From the NCBI GenBank assembly GCA_020853155.1, contig JADYZL010000403.1, positions 1 through 7,614 on the forward strand: a stretch of DNA of 7,614 nucleotides. The letters run 5' to 3'. The stretch's first letter is position 1; every line of letters starts with the position of its first letter. The position numbers and the translations under genes are program-made. Below are positions 1-6,378 of the stretch, in pieces. The DNA comes from Bryobacterales bacterium (GTDB lineage: Bacteria; Acidobacteriota; Terriglobia; Bryobacterales; Bryobacteraceae). The notes beneath the pieces were generated by a model. The model had not been told where the DNA came from, did not search any database, and saw only the letters and a list, made by a program, of their open reading frames with translations.

Positions 1-1050
1 CTCCTCGAAGTACTTCTCGTAGGTCCAGCCGAGCTGCCCCGCTTCATTGCTGCCATAGGCCACAACGATCAGCGCGGGATCCCGGCGGGCCAGAAAATGC
101 TGAAACAGCGGCAGATTCCAGCGAGTGCTGATCGAAGCGTTCGCGCCGGAGATGCCGAGCGGCTCCACCGTAACTCCCAGCGGTTCTTCGCTAATCCAGC
201 CGTAGAGCTTCACGGACGCGGCGCTCGAGGTGACGATCTTGAACGCATGCGGGCCCTCCACCGTGGTGAACTGGAGGATCCCAGGGCCGAGTTCCCCATC
301 CGTGGATTGCTCCGCGACCAGCTCTTCATTGTCGTAAAGCCGGAAGGAGCCTCCGCCGGGCTGTTGCAGATACTGAATCTCCAGATTGCTCGTCGTGGCC
401 TCAAGAGTGATCCATGCCCCAGCGCGCGTGGAATGGACGCTTACGCCGCCCAAGCCTTGAAACTCATCGCCGCGCTGGCTGGGTTTGCCCACCAGCCCCT
501 CGCTGCTCCAGCCGGGGCTGGCCGCGGTGCTCACATCGAAGCGGCGATAGCCCACCCAGGGTTTGCCCGCGTGAATAAAGCCGCTTCCGCCGTTGCCGAA
601 CCTCGCCTGCAGCGCATCCCGGATGGCCCCCGTCCAATAGTGCGCGGCCGTGTGCGAATCGCCAAACTGCAACACGCGGACTGGGCCTTGGTTGAGGTGA
701 TTCTCCTGCCGGTAAAGCTGTTCAAAGAACGGGATGAGCGCGCCCGGCTGTTCGAGAAAGGCATTCGTGGGCTCGCCAATCTCCTCGCTCACCTTGACCG
801 TCGCGGCTGCCTTCGCGCGAGCGGCGGCGGCCAGCGCGGCGGCACTCGGGCGCCGCTTCCGGGTCGTTTTCACCTTGCGCTTCTTTCGTGCCGCGGGCTT
901 GCGGACGGCCGTCCGCTTCTTAGCCGTAGCCGCAAGAAGGGGAGAGGCGGCCAGAATGCCGCCCGGAAGGTTCGGCGGCGCAGGAAGTGCGAGAGCGGGG
1001 AGCAGCCCGAAAACCAGCGCCACGACGCCCAGAATGCCTACCATTCTCAA
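1..1050 (-). CDS. SGNH-fold O-acetyltransferase/esterase-like secreted protein (3' end beyond window)
   Basis: Reading the minus strand from 1050 gives an open frame that leaves the window at base 1 (350 codons visible, no stop). Numbering from the ATG at 1044: signal peptide about residues 1-42; a very basic segment about 42-66; an Ala-rich linker; SGNH block I with G128-D129-S130-H131; about 165 residues of beta-rich insert containing FGNGG and QQPGGGSF; block II GISGAN (297-302); block III GSN (331-333). The block V DxxH should lie outside the window. It is a clear paralog of the next gene upstream. Start choice: AAGGAGG at 1065-1059 lies 8 nt before TTG at 1050 but 14 nt before ATG at 1044. 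TTG also adds an Arg to an otherwise uncharged signal-peptide start and makes a 4-nt TTGA overlap with the preceding stop, so I prefer it. The insert between blocks I and II recalls Ape1-type peptidoglycan O-acetylesterases. Substrate and direction (transfer or hydrolysis) are unknown. Confidence 0.88.
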   Translation of the reverse strand, partial: MRMVGILGVVALVFGLLPALALPAPPNLPGGILAASPLLAATAKKRTAVRKPAARKKRKVKTTRKRRPSAAALAAAARAKAAATVKVSEEIGEPTNAFLEQPGALIPFFEQLYRQENHLNQGPVRVLQFGDSHTAAHYWTGAIRDALQARFGNGGSGFIHAGKPWVGYRRFDVSTAASPGWSSEGLVGKPSQRGDEFQGLGGVSVHSTRAGAWITLEATTSNLEIQYLQQPGGGSFRLYDNEELVAEQSTDGELGPGILQFTTVEGPHAFKIVTSSAASVKLYGWISEEPLGVTVEPLGISGANASISTRWNLPLFQHFLARRDPALIVVAYGSNEAGQLGWTYEKYFEE

Positions 1051-2525
1051 ACGCGCTTCCTCCTTCCCGCCGGGCCAGGTGTCACGGCCGGTTTCGCCGC
1101 GAGCGACTTCTGGATCTCTTTGAGTTTATAGCGCTGATACTGTTCGTTGAGCCCCTCGAAGAGCAGATCCCCCACCAGCTTCGCTCCGGCCGGCATCGGA
1201 TGAATATAATCGCCCCCCACCAGCCTCGGCGTTCGCTTATACCACTTCGCCATTGTACCCGCGCCGCCCATGGCCTCGTAGGTGTTAAAGAAAGCCACCT
1301 TCATGTCCGCGGCCACCTTCTCCTGGATGCGGACGATATCCGGGATGGTTTCCGGAGTCACGATTTCGCCGGACTCGCCTCGGATTCCCCGGTCCATCGG
1401 GCTCATGACGAGAATGGCGCTGTTCGGCACTGCGTTGCGTACGCGCTCTATCAGCCTACGCAGCTCGGTTTCAAGATACTTCGTGACGAAGGCGCCATAC
1501 ACACTTTCGTTGGTGCCATAATTGATCACCACGAGTTGGGGATCCGCCTCGCGCAACTGCTGGCTCCAGTGCGCCGCCTCCATGCTTCGAGACAAGGTGG
1601 TCGTGTTGGCGCCGTTCAAGCCCAAACTGGAATAGATGATACCGGGACGGCTTCTCGAGAACTCCATTCCATACACGCGCACGTCGCCGGAGCGAACCCG
1701 AAGGGAGACGGTACGCGCCCCCGGCGGAATCGCGTAATTCTCGGCTGCGGATGCGCTTTGTTCAGCGGCGGTATTCGTCTCGGCGATCACCTGGCCGTCT
1801 GCCGCGATTGCAAAACTGCCCCCTCCCGGCTGTTTTTGGAAATAGATCCGCACATGGGTTTGGCTGTGGTCCTGCAAGGTCACTTCCGAATAAGCGCCTG
1901 CGTGGCCATCGAAGCTCACGCCGCCAAGGCCATACTTGCCATCTCCCTTCATACCCAAGGTGGGCGATACGGCGTTCCAGCCGGAGGCACGGATTCGGAT
2001 GCCTCGATGCTGATACCAGCCCCAGGGCGGCGCGATCAGATTGAAGCCATACCCGCCGTTACCGAAGCGCGCCTGCATCCGCTCCCGGACATCCGCGGTT
2101 ATTAGATCGGCGGTTGTCGGCGAATCTCCATAGTGGAGGATGTGAATCTGCTTCTTCAGTTGGCCGGATTCCGCCCGTTGGAGCACCGCAAAGAAACGGT
2201 CCAGGCTTCCGCTCGGGTCGATGAGCGGGAACTTCCGTTCGCGCGCGAGCAGCGAGGCGAGTGGAGACAGAGGATCTGCCACATCCGTGCCGAAATCGAA
2301 CTCGCGCCCTTCGAGCACATCGAAAACACGGCGGAAGTCGCTCATGGAAAGGCTCCGGGCATTGGGCCCACCCGTTAGCGGAAGCAACTGCGTGAAGAGG
2401 AGCGTCGCCAGCAATACTGTGGCGGCCGGGCCGGGGATGCCGGCGATGCGAGGAACCCGGACGCTCTGCAGCGAGGCGGCCGCTTTCCGCAGCGGGCTGG
2501 CCACACCACGGAGCGCATCACGCAA
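1047..2525 (-). CDS. SGNH-fold O-acetyltransferase/esterase-like protein with N-terminal membrane anchor
   Basis: The frame is open from 2768 down to TGA at 1049-1047, but its first about 63 codons overlap the end of the MBOAT gene in another frame and look like low-complexity shadow. Usable starts after the MBOAT stop are TTG 2525 (used here, 492 aa, GGAG directly adjacent), GTG 2504, and ATG 2345, which has GGAG 7 nt upstream but would lose the membrane segment. From 2525: hydrophobic segment about 34-50; block I GDS with nucleophile Ser135; a beta-rich insert with FGNGG and KQPGGGSF; block II GLNGAN about 304-307; block III GTN with Asn339; and a full block V GDYIHP giving Asp439 and His442. 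All SGNH catalytic positions are present. The C-terminus is basic (GRRKRV). It sits directly behind the MBOAT gene, the usual partner of SGNH acetyltransferases (AlgI with AlgX/AlgJ, PatA with PatB). Family and fold are solid. The start is uncertain and the substrate unknown. Confidence 0.85.
   Translation of the reverse strand: MRDALRGVASPLRKAAASLQSVRVPRIAGIPGPAATVLLATLLFTQLLPLTGGPNARSLSMSDFRRVFDVLEGREFDFGTDVADPLSPLASLLARERKFPLIDPSGSLDRFFAVLQRAESGQLKKQIHILHYGDSPTTADLITADVRERMQARFGNGGYGFNLIAPPWGWYQHRGIRIRASGWNAVSPTLGMKGDGKYGLGGVSFDGHAGAYSEVTLQDHSQTHVRIYFQKQPGGGSFAIAADGQVIAETNTAAEQSASAAENYAIPPGARTVSLRVRSGDVRVYGMEFSRSRPGIIYSSLGLNGANTTTLSRSMEAAHWSQQLREADPQLVVINYGTNESVYGAFVTKYLETELRRLIERVRNAVPNSAILVMSPMDRGIRGESGEIVTPETIPDIVRIQEKVAADMKVAFFNTYEAMGGAGTMAKWYKRTPRLVGGDYIHPMPAGAKLVGDLLFEGLNEQYQRYKLKEIQKSLAAKPAVTPGPAGRRKRV
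1059..1065 (-). promoter_or_regulatory. Strong Shine-Dalgarno that decides the start of the distal SGNH gene
   Basis: The minus strand reads AAGGAGG here, inside the last codons of the upstream SGNH gene. It is 8 nt from TTG (1050) and 14 nt from ATG (1044). The spacing favours the TTG start and translational coupling. Confidence 0.5.
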
Positions 2526-2574
2526 CTCCGGAAGATTGCCCAGGATCCTCCGGGTCAGCCCGCTTGAGGGCGTG

Positions 2575-3990
2575 TCAAAACTTCTGGTAAATGAAGGGGG
2601 CGGAACCGGTAGAGGCGACGTACTGGACGGTGAAGACAAGGGCGGCGAGGGCGGCCGCCTGGACGACGGCCGGGAGATTTTCCCAGTTTTTGAGCGCTTC
2701 CCCATACCATTGGTCTGGCACATAATGGCCCGCCACCGCAACCAGCAGGGTGATCCATAGCCCTGCATTGATGTTCGCGGCGCCGAAGGTCAGGGCACCC
2801 AATTGCGCCAGCACGGCCAGCGCCCCATCCAGCGTTTCCGCCCGGAAGAAGACCCATGCAAAGCAAACGAACACGAACGTGAGGGCGCGGCCGGGAAGCA
2901 GGCGCGGCCAGGAAGCGGATGCTGCCGGCGCGCGATCGCCCCGCCACACCTGCCATGCGCGGGCGACGGCCAGAGCCACTCCGTGCAGCACGCCCCAGAT
3001 CGCGAAGTTCCAGTTGGGGCCGTGCCAGATGCCGCCCAGCGTCATCGTGATCACCAGGTTGAGGTACGCAAACCCCTTCCACTTCGAGCGGAGGCCCGGA
3101 AGAGAGAAGTAGAGATAATCTCTCAGCCAATTCGAAAAGCTGATGTGCCAGCGCCGCCAGAAATCGGCGATATCGACCGCTGCGTAAGGCTTCTTGAAGT
3201 TGGCGGGAAGCTGGATGCCGAGGAGCAAGGCCGAGCCCAGGGCGATGTCCGTGTAGCCGGAGAAATCGTAGTAGAGCTGGAACGCATAGCCAACGATCCC
3301 GAGGGCCACTTCGAAGGCGCTGTAGAGAGCCGGAAAATCGAAGATGCGGTTCACCAGATTCTCGCCCAGATAATCCGCGATGAGCAGTTTCTTGGCGACG
3401 CCGAGACCAATCAGAAAGAAGGCCTTCCCCGCCTGCCGCTCCGCCACGGCCACATTCTCCCGGGCGAACTGGGTGATGAGCGAACTTACGCGCGTGATCG
3501 GCCCGGCCAGAATCGTCGGGAAGAAGGAAACCGAGGCGAGGTATGCAAGGTAACTCGTGGTGGCCCGGGCGTCACGGCGGTAGATATCGAGCGTATACGT
3601 GAGCGCCTGAAATGCGTAGAACGAGAGACCCAAAGGCAATACCACGGTCCAGCCTGGAAACACGGATTCGGTCACCGGTTGCAGCGCGTTGATGGCTTGG
3701 CCGGTATAGCGGACGCTGGCCAGCAGGCCGATATTCATCGCGATACTCAGAGTCACCATGGCACGCCGAAGCCATGGCGTCTTGCTGCGCTCAAGCCCAA
3801 GGCCCAAGAGGAAATCCACCGTGGACGCGGCAGGAATCAGAAAGAGATAAGCAAGATCGTAGCGGGAATAGAACAGATAGTTGGCGAAGAGCACCACGCC
3901 GAGCGAAAGCGCCTTCCAGCGGGAGAGCGGCCAATAGGCAAAAAACACCAGCCCCAGAAAGAGGAAATACGGAACGCTGGGGATCGTCAT
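2575..3990 (-). CDS. MBOAT-family membrane O-acyltransferase (AlgI/PatA-like)
   Basis: This 471-residue polytopic membrane protein has the normal length for AlgI-type MBOAT enzymes. It is expected to pass acetyl groups from a cytoplasmic donor through the inner membrane to an extracytoplasmic SGNH partner. Visible hallmarks are YDFSGYTDIALG (231-242), LPANFKKPY (251-259), FWRRWHISFSNWLRDYLY (267-284), the invariant WHG with His313 in GGIWHGPNW, VLHG with His326, the AWVFFRAET stretch (368-376) and the C-terminal FIYQKF typical of the family. The ATG at 3990 is the only start giving the usual N-terminus. No clear Shine-Dalgarno precedes it, which suggests coupling to the gene ending at 4032, 41 nt upstream. 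Two SGNH genes follow on the same strand, so this looks like the membrane half of an O-acetylation system. Whether the target is an exopolysaccharide (AlgI-like) or peptidoglycan (PatA-like) cannot be told from sequence alone. Confidence 0.94.
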   Translation of the reverse strand: MTIPSVPYFLFLGLVFFAYWPLSRWKALSLGVVLFANYLFYSRYDLAYLFLIPAASTVDFLLGLGLERSKTPWLRRAMVTLSIAMNIGLLASVRYTGQAINALQPVTESVFPGWTVVLPLGLSFYAFQALTYTLDIYRRDARATTSYLAYLASVSFFPTILAGPITRVSSLITQFARENVAVAERQAGKAFFLIGLGVAKKLLIADYLGENLVNRIFDFPALYSAFEVALGIVGYAFQLYYDFSGYTDIALGSALLLGIQLPANFKKPYAAVDIADFWRRWHISFSNWLRDYLYFSLPGLRSKWKGFAYLNLVITMTLGGIWHGPNWNFAIWGVLHGVALAVARAWQVWRGDRAPAASASWPRLLPGRALTFVFVCFAWVFFRAETLDGALAVLAQLGALTFGAANINAGLWITLLVAVAGHYVPDQWYGEALKNWENLPAVVQAAALAALVFTVQYVASTGSAPFIYQKF

Positions 3991-4031
3991 GCGGGGTTCG
4001 CGGCCGGCATCGTGGGGCTCTTTTGACTATT

Positions 4032-5057
4032 CTAGCGGCGCGGTCCGTAGGATTTGGTGAAACCGTTGCGGCTGTTCGTGACGGTGAAGGACCCATCCTT
4101 GCGCGCCACTACTTTGATCCATGAAGGCTCCACCTGCGGAGTGAGGCTTGCGATCTTCTCGTCCGCGACGTTATGAACGCCTTCATCGAGCACGCTTTTC
4201 TGCAGTTGCCAGCGGTCTTCAATGGTGGGTACGGCTTTGACGGTGTTCCAGTGCCCGGGGTCGCCGCCTTTCTTTGCGCCGCCGTTCATGATGGCAACGC
4301 GCGGCCGGATCGCATTCACCATCACCGGATTTCCGGAGGGCTTCGAGCCGTGATGGGTCGTGAGATAAACGTCGATATCCCCAATCTTGTTCACCGGGCA
4401 AACCAGCGCCCCTTCCTCATTCCAGAGCAGGTCTCCCAGATCGAGCGCGCGAAAGCGGCCGAAATCGAGAACGAAGCCGATCGACATCTCGTTCTCGCTG
4501 CCGTCGCCTTTCCGGGTCTCCGCCGCCGCGCAGCCCGATGGCTTCGTTCCGGCGCCCGGGGCTTTCAGCGGCTTCGCGATTAACTCTTTGCGCGCGGAGA
4601 GCACATGCACCGCGCCGCTCCCGAATGCGAATTGGTCCCCGGCTTTCAGCACCTTGTGGGCGCCCTTTTCGCGAACGGCAAGGTATCCCTCATAGGCCTT
4701 GACGGCGTTGGGGGAATTCTCCGAACTCTCGCCATGGTCGAGAAACGTACGAATCGGCAGGACTCCCGCCAGTTGGGGCACACCGCCGACGTGGTCCGCG
4801 TGGTAATGCGTGGTGAGCATCCAGTCGATCCGAGACGCTCCCGCATCCTTCACGGCGGCCGCGATCTTGCGCGCATCGCGATTCTCGTGGCCAGCCCATC
4901 CGGCGTCCACCACCAGGGTCTCACCCTTGTCGGAGACGAAGAGCGTGGCCTGCCCGCCATCGACATCGATGAAATAGATCTTGAGATCCTGTCCGAGAGC
5001 GCCAGTTATCAGGCCCAGGAAGATCGAGACCGCGAGCATGAGCCGTGCGAACATCAT
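4032..5057 (-). CDS. Secreted ComEC-like metallo-beta-lactamase-fold hydrolase
   Basis: From ATG 5057 the product is 341 aa. An Ala/Leu-rich signal peptide ends near Gln23, which argues for this start (or the adjacent ATG 5054) over the longer open frame back to a TTG at 5150. The MBL fold begins with YFIDVDGGQATLF. Metal ligands follow: His84, His86, Asp88 and His89 in THYHADHVGG, the LDLGD segment with Asp209, and THHGS with His235/His236. This is the arrangement of the ComEC/Rec2 C-terminal hydrolase domain. That family includes DNA- or phosphodiester-acting enzymes, but standalone secreted versions are mostly uncharacterised, so the substrate is unknown. No ComEC membrane channel domain is attached. 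It heads the co-directional block with the MBOAT and SGNH genes (41-nt gap), so it is probably co-transcribed, but a role in O-acetylation is not implied by family knowledge. No good Shine-Dalgarno is seen. Confidence 0.9.
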   Translation of the reverse strand: MMFARLMLAVSIFLGLITGALGQDLKIYFIDVDGGQATLFVSDKGETLVVDAGWAGHENRDARKIAAAVKDAGASRIDWMLTTHYHADHVGGVPQLAGVLPIRTFLDHGESSENSPNAVKAYEGYLAVREKGAHKVLKAGDQFAFGSGAVHVLSARKELIAKPLKAPGAGTKPSGCAAAETRKGDGSENEMSIGFVLDFGRFRALDLGDLLWNEEGALVCPVNKIGDIDVYLTTHHGSKPSGNPVMVNAIRPRVAIMNGGAKKGGDPGHWNTVKAVPTIEDRWQLQKSVLDEGVHNVADEKIASLTPQVEPSWIKVVARKDGSFTVTNSRNGFTKSYGPRR

Positions 5058-5079
5058 GGCCGTATCGTAACAGACTGCC

Positions 5080-5094
5080 GAACCGGGCCGGTTC
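5080..5094. promoter_or_regulatory. Perfect 15-bp palindrome in the divergent intergenic region, operator candidate
   Basis: GAACCGG, one G, then CCGGTTC: 7-bp arms with a 1-bp centre. It lies 23-37 bp upstream of the ATG of the minus-strand hydrolase and about 90 bp upstream of the plus-strand zinc-ribbon gene. A one-base centre cannot form a hairpin loop, so a dimeric regulator site is likelier than an RNA structure. No regulator is encoded in the window. In GC-rich DNA such a palindrome could arise by chance. Confidence 0.3.
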
Positions 5095-5183
5095 CGTTGA
5101 TGCCCGCGGAATCGCATGCGCCCGGCCCGCCCGTTGAACTTCTCACGCAATGTTTACGTATTCTGGTGTGAAGGGTTAAGCCG

Positions 5184-5654
5184 ATGCCGTTTTGTAGCCA
5201 ATGCGGAAATCAGGTGCGCGAAGCCGACGCCTACTGCACCAAGTGCGGCGCGCGGCAACCGGTGACAATGCCGAGCGTGCTCGATGGCGCATCGGATGCC
5301 ATCTCGGATCGTACGTCCGTCGTCCTCTGCTATATCCCGCTGGTGGGCTGGATCGCCTCGATCATCGTGCTTGCCACCTCCCGCTTCCGCCAGAATCCGG
5401 TGGTGCGCTTCCACGCCTTCCAGGGGTTATACCTCTTTGTGGCCTGGATGCTGGCGGATCGCGTGCTCTCCCCGGTGCTGCATCTGTCCCTGATGGGGTC
5501 GCTTCATGATGCGTCCGGCTGGATGTTTCGCGTGCTTTTCAAGCTTGCCGAGCTCCTGATAATTCTCGCCGGTGTCTACATGATGGTGAAGGCGAATGAG
5601 CACGAAAAGCTGGCCCTGCCCGTGCTCGGCGATCTCGCGGAGAAGTCGCTCTAG
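5184..5654 (+). CDS. Zinc-ribbon plus DUF4870-like small membrane protein
   Basis: This is a 156-aa protein. The N-terminus is a zinc ribbon of the CxxC...CxxC kind (Cys4, Cys7, Cys18, Cys21). A linker is followed by about three hydrophobic segments (about 44-64, 78-100 and 117-138) in the pattern of DUF4870/Tic20-like proteins, with the typical VVRFHAFQGLYLF stretch between the first two. Function is unknown for the family; the ribbon points to metal binding and perhaps protein-protein contact at the inner membrane. The ATG at 5184 is supported by AAGGG at 5171-5175, 8 nt upstream, and by the ribbon beginning at residue 4. It is monocistronic and divergent from the minus-strand block. A TTGAAC at 5134-5139 and a TATTCT at 5159-5164 are promoter-like but 19 bp apart, so weak. 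Confidence 0.88.
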   Translation: MPFCSQCGNQVREADAYCTKCGARQPVTMPSVLDGASDAISDRTSVVLCYIPLVGWIASIIVLATSRFRQNPVVRFHAFQGLYLFVAWMLADRVLSPVLHLSLMGSLHDASGWMFRVLFKLAELLIILAGVYMMVKANEHEKLALPVLGDLAEKSL

Positions 5655-5695
5655 CGGCTTGTTGAATCAAATTGGGGAGACCGTTTGCGAAATGC

Positions 5696-5718
5696 GAGGC
5701 CCGGCTTCCGGCTGCCTC
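5696..5718 (+). terminator. Weak hairpin downstream of the zinc-ribbon gene, possible terminator
   Basis: GAGGC (5696-5700) pairs with GCCTC (5714-5718), with an inner CCGG/CCGG pairing around CTT and a 2-nt bulge. It lies about 40 nt after the stop codon. What follows (TTGCTTGG) is only a poor T-tract, so intrinsic termination is doubtful. Confidence 0.25.
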
Positions 5719-5816
5719 TTGCTTGGCCGATTGAAAAATTCCGCTTGTCGCATCCAGCCGGGTTCCCTGTTCCAACTCATTGTATCTGCGTAAGTTAAGT
5801 CGTGTGCTTGAACGCA

Positions 5817-5857
5817 GAGTTTTGTCCGGATTGTCCGGATGGACCCGGACAAAACTC
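5817..5857. repeat. Perfect 13-bp inverted repeat enclosing a TTGTCCGGA tandem repeat
   Basis: GAGTTTTGTCCGG (5817-5829) is the exact reverse complement of 5845-5857, with a 15-nt loop. The left arm and loop also contain TTGTCCGGA twice in tandem (5822-5830 and 5831-5839), and the loop holds a small GTCC/GGAC hairpin (5833-5844). No T-run follows on either strand, so it is not a standard terminator. It could be a regulator site or a repeat-element hairpin. Confidence 0.6.
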
Positions 5858-6157
5858 GTACCCCGTTCGCTGCTCACGCACCCGTGAGAGAGAAGCAATT
5901 CGATTGACAAAGAGCATGCGCGAGAGTGAGCTTATTCGACGGATCTGAGGGCCTGCCGATAAACGGAGTTCTCCCGCACGGTTGATTCTACGAACTGGTC
6001 TCGCCGAATTGAACCATCACGCGGGGGAGGGCGGTTCGGCATGCGGATAAGGCCTTGGATACCAGTGAGTTGAGGAGATCGACGATGCTTGCGACTTGCC
6101 GTGACCGGCGTCTTGTTTGCATCCGGTTTGCGCCGGAATCTGTGGGGAGTGCGGCGT

Positions 6158-6171
6158 TCGCCGGAGGGCGA
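6158..6171. repeat. Short hairpin TCGCC-GGAG-GGCGA
   Basis: A perfect 5-bp stem with a GGAG tetraloop. On its own it is weak, but it opens a run of hairpins that continues to about 6378. Confidence 0.35.
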
Positions 6172-6251
6172 GGGTGCGGTTTTGCGAAACGAAGCCATGC
6201 ATTGTGCGGGCACTGGCCGGAGGATCGGGATGCGGTGCGCGTGGCCGCCGG

Positions 6252-6289
6252 GAGTCGCACCCGCAAATGGGCGGGTGCTCCATGGACTC
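6252..6289. repeat. Bulged hairpin, 8-bp plus 5-bp stem
   Basis: GCACCCGC (6257-6264) pairs perfectly with GCGGGTGC (6271-6278) around a 6-nt loop. Below a 6-nt bulge on the 3' side (6279-6284), GAGTC (6252-6256) pairs with GACTC (6285-6289). No T-tract follows, so it is not an obvious terminator. Confidence 0.5.
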
Positions 6290-6352
6290 GCTGCGCGATG
6301 CTGTTTTGGTTTGGGCGTTCGACGCCGGGCGTTCCCAAACCCGGCTGGCTTA

Positions 6353-6378
6353 TGCCGCCCTTTGGGCTCTTGGCGGCA
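6353..6378. repeat. 7-bp inverted repeat TGCCGCC/GGCGGCA
   Basis: TGCCGCC (6353-6359) pairs with GGCGGCA (6372-6378) around a 12-nt loop. A further CCCAAA (6334-6339) can pair with TTTGGG (6361-6366) as an alternative fold. Confidence 0.4.

Noticed and set aside
97..1131. Long plus-strand open frame of 344 codons
   Set aside because: Antisense to the distal SGNH gene, which has recognisable motifs; the plus-strand product is Arg/Ala-rich with no family features.
987..2105. Long plus-strand open frame of 372 codons
   Set aside because: Antisense shadow of the SGNH genes in GC-rich DNA; no family resemblance.
2555..3130. Minus-strand frame of 191 codons inside the MBOAT gene
   Set aside because: Alternative-frame shadow of the MBOAT gene; Gly/Arg/Pro-rich.
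2803..4026. Plus-strand open frame of 407 codons
   Set aside because: Antisense to the MBOAT gene, whose active-site motifs are intact; the product is charged, repetitive and unfamiliar.
5058..5150. N-terminal extension of the metallo-hydrolase from TTG 5150
   Set aside because: It would place 31 polar residues before an obvious signal peptide; ATG 5057 or 5054 fits export.
5904..5909. TTGACA as a -35 promoter box
   Set aside because: No -10-like hexamer at 16-18 bp; the nearest TATTCG is 23 bp away, and no gene follows.
5539..5910. Minus-strand frame of 123 codons
   Set aside because: Overlaps the end of the zinc-ribbon gene antisense and crosses the 5817-5857 hairpin; no family features.
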